NCBI GenBank assembly: GCA_002315735.1
Contig: DCIA01000010.1
Span: 98,060-129,009, forward strand
Direction of reading: 5' to 3'
Source: Clostridiales bacterium UBA1738
Lineage (GTDB): Bacteria; Bacillota; Clostridia; UBA1381
DNA length: 30,950 nt
The translations under genes and the position numbers were made by a program. The notes under the pieces are model-generated. The model saw nothing but the letters and a program-made list of their open reading frames with translations, was not told the DNA's origin and did not search any database. Shown here in pieces: positions 22,246-28,448 of the stretch (its first letter is position 1; the number at the start of each line of letters is the position of its first letter).

Positions 22246-23028
22246 TTACATTCTTACATTTGATAAAAATTCACGAAGTCTTTGGCTTTTGGGGTTTTTA
22301 AATATGTCATCAGGCGTACCTTCTTCGGCAATAACTCCGCCGTCCATAAATATAACTCTATCCGATACATTTTTTGCAAACGCCATTTCGTGAGTTACAA
22401 TAATCATTGTCATATTCTCATCTGCCAAAGATTTTATAACCTTTAAAACTTCGTTTGTTATTTCAGGGTCAAGCGCCGATGTCGGCTCATCAAATAACAT
22501 AATTTCAGGATTTAGTGCAAGTGCACGACATATTGCAACTCTTTGCTGTTGTCCGCCCGATAATTCGCAAGGATAGTTGTCAAATTTGCCCAAAAGTCCT
22601 GCTCTTTCTAAAAGTTCCTTTGCATTTTTTTCGATTTCACCATAAATTTTATCTTTATTTGTACTAAAATCAGGTCGCTCTTTTGCAAGTAATTTTGGTG
22701 CAAGTGTAACATTTTCTATTGCGCTGTATTGTGGAAAAAGATTGAAGTTTTGGAATACAAACCCGAATTTTAACTGTTTTTTTCTGATTTCGCTATTGGT
22801 CATCTTTTTTGTGACACTGCCGTCAAAAATTGTTTCACCGCTTAGTATAATCTCTCCTGCATTTGCTTTTTCTAAAAAATTAATGCACCTTAGAAGTGTT
22901 GTCTTCCCACTTCCCGAAGAGCCGATAATAGACACTACTTCTCCCTTTTCCATTTCAAAGGAAACGCCTTTTAAAACTTCTGTCTTATCAAAATTTTTTA
23001 CAAGATTTTTAATTTCTAATATAGCCAT
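22246..23028 (-). CDS. Polar amino acid ABC transporter ATP-binding protein
   Basis: A 260-residue ATPase subunit of a polar amino acid uptake system (GlnQ/ArtM/HisP type). It has Walker A GSSGSGKT (36-43), the Q-loop FQNFNLFPQY, the signature LSGGQQQRVAICRAL, Walker B IMLFDEPTSALDPE and the H-loop IIVTHEM. The C terminus EEGTPDDIFKNPKSQRLREFL is typical of the family. Its ribosome binding site overlaps the stop of the permease gene two bases upstream, so the two are translationally coupled. It is the last gene of an operon that begins with the binding protein. The exact substrate cannot be read from the sequence. Confidence 0.94.
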   Translation of the reverse strand: MAILEIKNLVKNFDKTEVLKGVSFEMEKGEVVSIIGSSGSGKTTLLRCINFLEKANAGEIILSGETIFDGSVTKKMTNSEIRKKQLKFGFVFQNFNLFPQYSAIENVTLAPKLLAKERPDFSTNKDKIYGEIEKNAKELLERAGLLGKFDNYPCELSGGQQQRVAICRALALNPEIMLFDEPTSALDPEITNEVLKVIKSLADENMTMIIVTHEMAFAKNVSDRVIFMDGGVIAEEGTPDDIFKNPKSQRLREFLSNVRM

Positions 23029-23030
23029 AA

Positions 23031-23666
23031 TTAACCTCTGTAATAATCCATTTTCTTTTCTAAATATCCGAACAATATGGTCAAAATTCCGTTAAATATC
23101 AAGAAATATATGCCTGTCGAGAACAGTGGCCAGATAAGTCCTTTTTTTGTAAATCTTTCGGCACACATAAGAATTTCGGCAATACCTACAATTCTTGCAA
23201 GCGATGTATCCTTTACCAAAGTTATTACTTCATTGCTCATTGGTGGTGTTATTCTTTTTACTAATTGGAATAACACTACCTTAAAGAATACCTGCGTTTT
23301 TGTCATTCCCAAGACTTGACCTGCCTCATATTGCCCCTTTGGAATACTTTCAATTCCGCCTCTATATATCTCTGAAAAATATGCCGCATAATTAATTACA
23401 AACGCAATCATTACAGATGTCATACGAGATTTCATTGGAATACCAAACAAAAGCCCGGGTGCATATAAGACTACCATAAGTTGTAGCATTAACGGTGTTC
23501 CTCTAATTATCCAAACAAATGTTTTTGTAAGCCATTTTAGTGGTTTAAATTTTGACATTGAGCCGAATGTAATTATAAGCCCCAGCGGTATTGCCATTAC
23601 AAGAGTCAGAATAAATATTAGACAGTTTTCTCCAAACCCTTCAATTAACGATGATATTACGTTCAT
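23031..23666 (-). CDS. Polar amino acid ABC transporter permease
   Basis: A 211-residue permease of the HisM/GlnP family with about five membrane segments. The family region RGTPLMLQLMVVLY is present, and the cytoplasmic EAA loop that docks on the ATPase is EAGQVLGMTKTQVFFKVVLFQ (motif EAGQVLG...). Only one permease gene is present, so the transporter would use a homodimer. The ATG follows AAGGAG and starts 12 bases after the dehydrogenase stop. Confidence 0.93.
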   Translation of the reverse strand: MNVISSLIEGFGENCLIFILTLVMAIPLGLIITFGSMSKFKPLKWLTKTFVWIIRGTPLMLQLMVVLYAPGLLFGIPMKSRMTSVMIAFVINYAAYFSEIYRGGIESIPKGQYEAGQVLGMTKTQVFFKVVLFQLVKRITPPMSNEVITLVKDTSLARIVGIAEILMCAERFTKKGLIWPLFSTGIYFLIFNGILTILFGYLEKKMDYYRG

Positions 23667-23678
23667 TTTTTTCTCCTT

Positions 23679-24740
23679 TTATAGTTTCTCTGCTTGTAAA
23701 ATTGCTTCAAAAAGCATATCTTTTGTGATTTCATACGGAATTACTTCCATATCCGGATCAGAAATCGCAGATTCTAAGACCTTTTCAAAGTTTTCTTTTC
23801 TAATCTCAAGATTTCTTTCCTTTAATGTTGTTTCAATGCCTATCTCTTGTAAGAATTTTTTTACCTTTTTTGCTTCTTTGCAATTTCCATCAACCAAAAG
23901 TTGCACAATAATTGCATATCCTACAACATCGCCATGCAAGAAATTTTCCTCAAAGCCTTCAATTTCTGTAAGACCATAGAAAAGTGCATGGGCAACAGCA
24001 CCGTTAAATTTGCTGTTTATAAGCATCGACACCATTCCGGTACTTATAAGTATTATTCTTATAACATTTTCAAGTTCCCTTGAAACAACGCCGTTTTTAC
24101 AGTCGGTTATTGCTTTTTTTGAATCTTCAAAAAGTGGTTTATTGCACATTTCGCTAATTGAAAGTGCCATATTATCCCGATAGGATTTTTCCATTCCTCT
24201 TGCCGAAAAGTTTACCTCATAATATTTTGCCGCCGTGTCGCCGATTCCTGCTCTTAAATATCTATCGGGAGCATCTGCTATAATCTTTGTGTTAATAAAA
24301 CAGTGGTATGCCGGCTTTTCATAGTATCTAAATTTGCTGAAAATATGGTTTTCGGTATATACCACAGAAAGCGCCGAAGATGCCGCACAAGTAGATGCAA
24401 TCGTCGGAACAGTCACAACTGTTTTTCCAAGCAAATCTGCCGTAAATTTTGCAGTATCAAGAGCTTTTCCACCACCGACTCCCATAACAAAGTCAATATT
24501 TTTATCTTTATATTTTGTGAAAATCTCGTTAGCACGCTCTTCATAGCACTCTTTTCCGTATATGACAGTGTCTATTATATTAAACTTTTCCATATCCGGA
24601 AGTAAATATTGTAAAGATTTACTAAGTGCCGTTTCTCCGCCTATAATAAGTACATTTTTCCCGAGTGGCGAGCATACCTCATAAATCTTTTTAAAAGCAT
24701 CATCGCCTATCGTATATCCACAAAAAAAGTCTGATTTCAT
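23679..24740 (-). CDS. Iron-containing alcohol dehydrogenase, glycerol dehydrogenase-like
   Basis: A 353-residue NAD(P)-dependent group III (metal-dependent) dehydrogenase related to GldA and E. coli HcxA/YbdH. The nucleotide-binding motif GVGGGKALDTAK lies at 87-98. The three metal ligands are Asp168 (GIGDTAAKYYE), His251 (AVAHALFYG) and His269 (FLHGDVVGYA), with the same spacing (83 and 18) as the zinc ligands of GldA. The substrate is not clear; glycerol is one option, and a short hydroxy acid or 2-oxoacid (as for HcxA) is another. The gene sits between the binding-protein and permease genes of an amino acid ABC operon. It starts behind an internal terminator and has only a weak AAAGGG ribosome binding site. 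Confidence 0.82.
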   Translation of the reverse strand: MKSDFFCGYTIGDDAFKKIYEVCSPLGKNVLIIGGETALSKSLQYLLPDMEKFNIIDTVIYGKECYEERANEIFTKYKDKNIDFVMGVGGGKALDTAKFTADLLGKTVVTVPTIASTCAASSALSVVYTENHIFSKFRYYEKPAYHCFINTKIIADAPDRYLRAGIGDTAAKYYEVNFSARGMEKSYRDNMALSISEMCNKPLFEDSKKAITDCKNGVVSRELENVIRIILISTGMVSMLINSKFNGAVAHALFYGLTEIEGFEENFLHGDVVGYAIIVQLLVDGNCKEAKKVKKFLQEIGIETTLKERNLEIRKENFEKVLESAISDPDMEVIPYEITKDMLFEAILQAEKL

Positions 24741-24766
24741 TTTTAGCCCTTTCGCCTTTAAAGCAG

Positions 24767-24791
24767 AAAAAAAGCCGTTAAGGCTTTTTTT
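24767..24791 (-). terminator. Internal terminator between the binding-protein gene and the rest of the operon
   Basis: On the minus strand AAAAAAAGCC-TTAAC-GGCTTTTTTT. It sits in the 67-base gap after the binding-protein gene and would lower expression of the dehydrogenase, permease and ATPase relative to the binding protein. Confidence 0.8.
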
Positions 24792-24807
24792 CGCTATTTA
24801 GTTTTTA

Positions 24808-25653
24808 TTATCTTTGAACTAGTGCATTTGATAGATTGTACTTTTCTGCAATCTTAGCAACTGTTCCGTCTTTGTAAAGTTCACCGATGATTTCGTCAAC
24901 TTTTGCTGTGATATCACTGCCTTTTCTAAATGCGATACCATATTGTTGGTCACCGAAGTTGTTATCCATATTACATACAAGGTCAGAATAGTCTGTTCCT
25001 TCACCTGTCATAGCAAGTGCACAAACGCTGTCAACTAATGCGATGTCAGCCGTTCCTGACTTAACTTCCATAAGAGCCTTTGCCATTGAATCAACCGGTG
25101 TATATTCTGCATTTTTGAAGAATTCTTTTGCTGAAACCTTTACTGTTTCATCATCTTCGATTTCGCCTGTAAGTTTACCTTCACCTGTTGATCCTTGTTC
25201 TGCAACAACCTTTGCACCATCAATGTTTGCCAAAATTTCTGCTGCTTTATCCTTCTTCATAACCATTGCTTGTGTATTCATAAGGTAAGGATTAGAAATA
25301 CTCATATTTTGTTTTCTTTCTTCTGTGATACACATACCGTTCCAGATACAGTCAATGTTCTTTGATGAAAGTTCAACTTCTTTTGAATCCCAATTGATTT
25401 CAACAAAATCAGGTTTAACACCAAGCTTTTCGCAAACTGCATCGCCTAACTCTTTGTCAAAACCGATAAGGTCGCCGTTTTCATCTTCGTAATCCATAGG
25501 AGCAAACAATGTAATACCGATTGTCATTGTTCCCTTTTCTGTTACATATGCTAGGTCAGAATCTTCTGCAACTGTTTCTTGTGCTTTCTTTCCGCATGAT
25601 GTAACTCCCATACACATAACCCCTGCTAATAAAACTGCTAAAAACTTTTTCAT
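24808..25653 (-). CDS. Amino acid ABC transporter substrate-binding lipoprotein
   Basis: A 281-residue family 3 solute-binding protein. The N terminus is a lipoprotein signal with the lipobox GVTSC, so mature Cys20 would be lipidated and the protein tethered outside the membrane. Family features are GTMTIGITLFAPMDYEDENGDLIGFD, the acidic and aromatic ligand region, CIWNGMCITEERKQNMSISNPY, VVAEQGSTGEG and KSGTADIALVDSVCA (only motifs given). The ligand is probably a polar amino acid, but cystine, glutamine and arginine binders look alike at this level. It is the first gene of the operon, with AAGGAG upstream of the start and a strong promoter. Confidence 0.94.
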   Translation of the reverse strand: MKKFLAVLLAGVMCMGVTSCGKKAQETVAEDSDLAYVTEKGTMTIGITLFAPMDYEDENGDLIGFDKELGDAVCEKLGVKPDFVEINWDSKEVELSSKNIDCIWNGMCITEERKQNMSISNPYLMNTQAMVMKKDKAAEILANIDGAKVVAEQGSTGEGKLTGEIEDDETVKVSAKEFFKNAEYTPVDSMAKALMEVKSGTADIALVDSVCALAMTGEGTDYSDLVCNMDNNFGDQQYGIAFRKGSDITAKVDEIIGELYKDGTVAKIAEKYNLSNALVQR

Positions 25654-25695
25654 TTTTCATTTCTCCTTTTTTGTTTGTTTTTTGATTATGGCACT

Positions 25696-25724
25696 ATTAT
25701 AGCACATCGCTTTACTGTTGTAAA
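25696..25724 (-). promoter_or_regulatory. Promoter of the amino acid ABC operon with an overlapping palindrome
   Basis: Minus strand TTTACA (25724-25719), 17 bases, TATAAT (25701-25696). The palindrome CTTTAC-AACA-GTAAAG (25725-25710) covers the -35 and could be an operator; I do not recognise the regulator. Confidence 0.8.
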
Positions 25725-25784
25725 GTGGTAAATTGATAAATTGTTAAAGTTTGTGCTTTTTTACTATATAATTTTATAAAAACA

Positions 25785-25803
25785 GGATGACATTTGGTCA
25801 TCC
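25785..25803 (-). terminator. Terminator overlapping the stop codon of the small hypothetical gene
   Basis: On the minus strand GGATGAC-CAAAT-GTCATCC, followed by TGTTTTTATA. The stem contains the TGA stop of the gene at 25798-26130. Confidence 0.75.
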
Positions 25804-26130
25804 TTCACAAGTAATCAGTTTAATTTTCTCCCCGATATGTGTTGACACGGCTGATTTTAATTCAAGAGGCGTTGTTTTCTCCTTTATTATTTTATCTAAA
25901 AAAGATTCTGCTTCTTCCCTATTAAAAAACAAGTTCTTTATGATTTTTTTCTCTTTTTCCAAAACTTTTTCATCTTTTATGCATCTTTTTGCAATCTCCA
26001 CACCATATACCTTTAAATCGCAATATTCCTCTCTAACGCTGTCAGTAAGTAAATAATATGTAAGTTTCATATTATACGGGCAACTTTTACCCATCTTGAC
26101 AGAAAGTTCTTTGTAAAACTCTCTTTTCAC
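25798..26130 (-). CDS. Small hypothetical protein, possibly DUF6514 family
   Basis: A 110-residue soluble protein rich in Lys and Glu. MKLTYYLLTDS, then KVYGVEIAKRC, a charged helix, FNREEAESFLDKIIKEKTTPLELKSAV. This order (YYLL, YG-EI, a short loop with Glu, then a P-x-x-L near the end) reminds me of the DUF6514 proteins common in Clostridia, but I could not check it. No signal peptide or membrane segment. The start is GTG at 26130, with AGGAGG 11 bases upstream; a TATAAT (26171-26166) could be its -10, with no good -35. It has its own terminator. Function unknown. Confidence 0.6.
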   Translation of the reverse strand: MKREFYKELSVKMGKSCPYNMKLTYYLLTDSVREEYCDLKVYGVEIAKRCIKDEKVLEKEKKIIKNLFFNREEAESFLDKIIKEKTTPLELKSAVSTHIGEKIKLITCEG

Positions 26131-26165
26131 TTGATTTTCTACCTCCTAAATGTTTAATCAATATA

Positions 26166-26332
26166 ATTATAATATGTAAGAAAACATAAATCCAGCAAAA
26201 ACGAACGCAGAAAATCGAAAAAAAGCCTATTTTTTAGCAAGAATACAGTCATATTTCGTTTGATTTTTAAAGGATTTGTTATAAAAAACAAAAAGAAGTC
26301 GATTTTTAAGGGACGAAACTCTGTTTTTAGGC
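26166..26332. other. Gene-free AT-rich spacer
   Basis: Between the small hypothetical gene and the ferredoxin gene I see no supported gene. Only a possible TATAAT at its left end and two related short segments (GATTTTTAAAGGA and GATTTTTAAGGGA, 26260-26320) stand out. An open frame on the minus strand has no ribosome binding site and runs into ferredoxin in another frame. Confidence 0.5.
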
Positions 26333-26362
26333 AAAAAAATAACCGCCAGGAAAACTGACGGC
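26333..26362 (-). terminator. Terminator of the ferredoxin gene
   Basis: On the minus strand CCGTCAG-TTTTC-CTGGCGG, followed by TTATTTTTTT. It lies 12 bases after the ferredoxin stop. Confidence 0.85.
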
Positions 26363-26373
26363 ATTTTTTCAAA

Positions 26374-26544
26374 TTATTCTTGTTCAGGTGCTCCAACAGG
26401 ACAAACATCTGCACATGCTCCGCATTCGATGCAAGCATCAGCGTCAATATTGTATTGAGCATCGCCTTCTGAAATAGCGCCAACAGGGCATTCACCGGCA
26501 CAAGCACCACAGCTTAGACAACCTTCATTGATTTTATAAGCCAT
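26374..26544 (-). CDS. 2[4Fe-4S] ferredoxin
   Basis: A 56-residue clostridial-type ferredoxin, a low-potential electron carrier. Two CxxCxxCxxxCP motifs are intact: CLSCGACAGECP near residues 9-20 and CIECGACADVCP near 38-49. The pseudo-twofold sequence starts MAYKINEGCLSCG. It is too short for many automatic gene calls. The ATG follows AAGGAGGTG. It lies downstream of ricT but has its own promoter, whose -35 is inside the ricT 3' end. Two palindromes lie between promoter and start. It fits an anaerobic metabolism but names no specific partner. Confidence 0.97.
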   Translation of the reverse strand: MAYKINEGCLSCGACAGECPVGAISEGDAQYNIDADACIECGACADVCPVGAPEQE

Positions 26545-26557
26545 TCGTAACACCTCC

Positions 26558-26577
26558 TTATATTAGTGTTAATATAA
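26558..26577 (-). repeat. Perfect inverted repeat in the ferredoxin leader
   Basis: TTATATTA-GTGT-TAATATAA, 8 bases per arm, ends only a few bases before the AGGAGG. A second palindrome, CTCAT-T-ATGAG (26586-26596), covers the predicted transcription start. They could be operators or an RNA hairpin near the ribosome binding site. Confidence 0.7.
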
Positions 26578-26599
26578 TGTTTAATCTCATTATGAGGTC

Positions 26600-26628
26600 A
26601 TTATAACACACAGTTTTCTATTCTTCAA
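26600..26628 (-). promoter_or_regulatory. Predicted sigma-A promoter of the ferredoxin gene
   Basis: Minus strand TTGAAG (26628-26623), 17 bases, TATAAT (26605-26600) with an extended -10 TGT. The -35 overlaps the last codons of ricT. Confidence 0.75.
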
Positions 26629-27487
26629 GCATTTTTAGCATTTCTTCGTCTTTTTTTTCAAAATCATTGTCAACTTTTCCCTTTTTGATGATTTTTATGT
26701 CCTTTACATCATACTCAGAAAGTGCTGCTTCTCGGTCTTTTTCAACCCTAACCTTAACCTTGCCTTTTAACATTTCAACATATTCAACAACACCTTGACC
26801 ATCAGGAGTTTTTACAATCGCTCCTTGTCTTGGGGTTATTTTTATAAGTTCCTCATATGTGTCTTGTTCATATTTTAGGCAACACATAAGTCTTCCGCAA
26901 GTGCCGGAAATCTTTGTTGGGTTTAGCGACAAGCCTTGTTCTTTTGCCATTTTGATTGACACCGGCTCAAACTCACCCAAAAATTTTGCACAGCAAAGTT
27001 CTCTGCCGCAAACACCAATCGCACCAAGAGTCTTTGATTCGTCTCTAATACCAATTTGACGAAGTTCTATTCGAGTGTGGAACACTGTTGCAAGGTCTTT
27101 TACAAGTTCTCTAAAATCGACTCTTCCGTCTGCTGAGAAATAAAATAAAATTTTGCTTCCGTCAAAAGTATATTCGACTTCTATTAATTTCATTTCTAAT
27201 CCGTGTTTTTTTATTTTTTCTTGACAAATCGCAAAAGCATCTTTTTCCTTTGCCTTATTTGTTTTTGAAAGTTCAATATCCGCATCTGTTGCAATACGAA
27301 TAACATCTTTAAGCGGCTTATTAAGTTGTTCCGGCGGTATTTCCTTTGCGCCAACTACGACCTTTCCAAGTTCAATGCCTCGTGCCGTTTCAACAACAAC
27401 ATAGTCGTTCTTTTTTATATCAAAATCTACCGGATTAAAATAATATATCTTTCCAACCGGCTTAAATCTTACTCCAACTATCTTCAT
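26618..27487 (-). CDS. ricT: PSP1/RicT family iron-sulfur regulatory protein
   Basis: A 289-residue PSP1-domain protein, the RicT (YaaT) family. In B. subtilis RicT works with RicA and RicF in a complex that carries Fe-S clusters and modulates RNase Y mRNA maturation and sporulation and competence pathways. The conserved cysteines are present in two blocks: Cys160, Cys165 and Cys166 (GVCGRELCCAKF) and Cys197, Cys202 and Cys203 (GTCGRLMCCLKYE). The N terminus MKIVGVRFKPVGKIYYF and the VVETARGIELGKVV region are typical. In B. subtilis the gene lies near holB; here its neighbours are a ferredoxin gene and divergent folT. The ATG at 27487 follows AAGGAG. Confidence 0.92.
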   Translation of the reverse strand: MKIVGVRFKPVGKIYYFNPVDFDIKKNDYVVVETARGIELGKVVVGAKEIPPEQLNKPLKDVIRIATDADIELSKTNKAKEKDAFAICQEKIKKHGLEMKLIEVEYTFDGSKILFYFSADGRVDFRELVKDLATVFHTRIELRQIGIRDESKTLGAIGVCGRELCCAKFLGEFEPVSIKMAKEQGLSLNPTKISGTCGRLMCCLKYEQDTYEELIKITPRQGAIVKTPDGQGVVEYVEMLKGKVKVRVEKDREAALSEYDVKDIKIIKKGKVDNDFEKKDEEMLKMLEE

Positions 27488-27531
27488 GAAATTCTCCTTC
27501 TATATTAAGACCATACAAGTCGTATAAAACA

Positions 27532-27560
27532 ATTATAGTATATTAGAACAATTATGTCAA
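27532..27560 (-). promoter_or_regulatory. Consensus sigma-A promoter of ricT
   Basis: Minus strand TTGACA (27560-27555), 17 bases, TATAAT (27537-27532), both perfect. Confidence 0.88.
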
Positions 27561-27577
27561 GAGTTCAAAAATTTCTA

Positions 27578-27606
27578 TTGATTTTTTGCCAAGTTTATTA
27601 TATAAT
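27578..27606 (+). promoter_or_regulatory. Predicted sigma-A promoter of the THF riboswitch-folT unit
   Basis: TTGATT (27578-27583), 17 bases, TATAAT (27601-27606). The predicted start near 27613 coincides with the first base of the riboswitch. It is back to back with the ricT promoter. Confidence 0.85.
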
Positions 27607-27612
27607 GTGAGT

Positions 27613-27774
27613 GTTGCAGAGTAGAATATCAAGCGTATCAGTGCCATGTGGACGGGGAGTTGTCACACGGACGAAAAGCTTTTGCTTACGATTTGATATT
27701 TGCATCCCGCTGCCGAATAAGAGGATTTTTTATAGTTACACCTCTCATTTAGTAGCTTTATTTTATGGAGGTGT
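27613..27774 (+). promoter_or_regulatory. Tetrahydrofolate (THF) riboswitch with SD-sequestering platform
   Basis: The aptamer (about 27613-27717) shows the conserved AGAGUAG near the 5' end and UUUGCAUCCCGCU near the 3' end. Helices: GCAG with CUGC (27616-27619, 27710-27713), AAUAUCAA with UUGAUAUU (27625-27632, 27693-27700), CC-UGUG with CACA-GG around GGGGAGUUGU, and AAGC-UUUU-GCUU. Downstream, ACACCUC (27738-27744) can pair with GAGGUGU (27768-27774), which is the folT Shine-Dalgarno, or its CCUCU (27741-27745) can pair with AGAGG (27720-27724). The two pairings exclude each other. The folate transporter gene fits the ligand. Confidence 0.9.
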
Positions 27775-27781
27775 ATTTTTT

Positions 27782-28327
27782 ATGTTCAAAAACTTTTTAG
27801 ACTCATTAAGGAGCATCAAAGACCTGCGTGTTTTGTGTGCTTCGGCGCTACTTGTCGCAATTTATGTGGCTCTTTATTCAGTTAAAATGCCATTATCACC
27901 CGATTTGCGAATCACTTTTACTTTTATTCCGATTGCTGTCGCCGGTTGGCTTTTTGGCATTTGCCCCGCTATTATAGTCGCTGTTTTAGGCGATATTTTA
28001 GGCTGTCTTTGGTTTCCACAAGGCGCTTATTTTCCCGGTTTTACACTAACTTCCCTGCTTACAGGCTTTGTTTTCGGTGCTTTTCTTTATAAAAAAGAAG
28101 CGAGAGCAATGATTATTTCGTCTATTGTTTCAAAAACAATTATCACTGTATTTTTAAACATCATTCTAAATGCTGTTTGGATTTCATATCTTCAAGGAAA
28201 AGCCGTGTATATTGTAATGATTGGCAGAATTGTTAAAAACCTACTTCTTTTGCCTGTTGAAATTATCCTTATGATTGTACTTTTTGAAGCACTTTCGGTC
28301 GCAAAAATACCAAAGATGTATAAATAA
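27782..28327 (+). CDS. folT: Folate ECF transporter S component FolT
   Basis: A 181-residue membrane protein of the folate-specific ECF S-component family. It has about six membrane segments. The family region LRVLCASALLVAIYVALYSVKMPL, then LRITFTFIPIAVAGWLFGICPAIIVAVLGDILG, is clear (motifs RITFTFIP and GDILGC). It binds folate at the membrane and relies on an EcfA/EcfA'/EcfT module not encoded here. I chose the ATG at 27782, 8 bases from GGAGGTG; upstream in-frame codons lie in the riboswitch. THF riboswitch control supports the substrate. No terminator is evident before the next promoter. Confidence 0.92.
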   Translation: MFKNFLDSLRSIKDLRVLCASALLVAIYVALYSVKMPLSPDLRITFTFIPIAVAGWLFGICPAIIVAVLGDILGCLWFPQGAYFPGFTLTSLLTGFVFGAFLYKKEARAMIISSIVSKTIITVFLNIILNAVWISYLQGKAVYIVMIGRIVKNLLLLPVEIILMIVLFEALSVAKIPKMYK

Positions 28328-28380
28328 TCCCACGGCAACAAAATAATTTTGTAAACATTGCTATTATCTTCGATTAGCCC

Positions 28381-28409
28381 TTGAAAAAATTGTCGTATTA
28401 TGTTAGACT
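28381..28409 (+). promoter_or_regulatory. Predicted promoter of the PRPP-synthetase-like gene
   Basis: TTGAAA (28381-28386), 17 bases, TAGACT (28404-28409), with an extended -10 TGT. The start is about 20 bases before the ribosome binding site. Confidence 0.65.
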
Positions 28410-28448
28410 ATTTGAGTAATATTGTCAAAATTTCGGGAGGATTATTTT

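Noticed and set aside
26260..26320. Two GATTTTTAA(A/G)GGA segments as members of a repeat family
   Set aside because: Only two short, imperfect copies in AT-rich DNA; not enough to call a repeat.
26154..26510. Open frame of 118 codons over the ferredoxin gene and spacer
   Set aside because: It is out of frame with an intact ferredoxin, lacks a ribosome binding site and has low-complexity Phe/Leu/Lys sequence.
27611..27781. Longer folT frame starting near the promoter
   Set aside because: The segment is the THF riboswitch; GGAGGTG lies 8 bases before the ATG at 27782.
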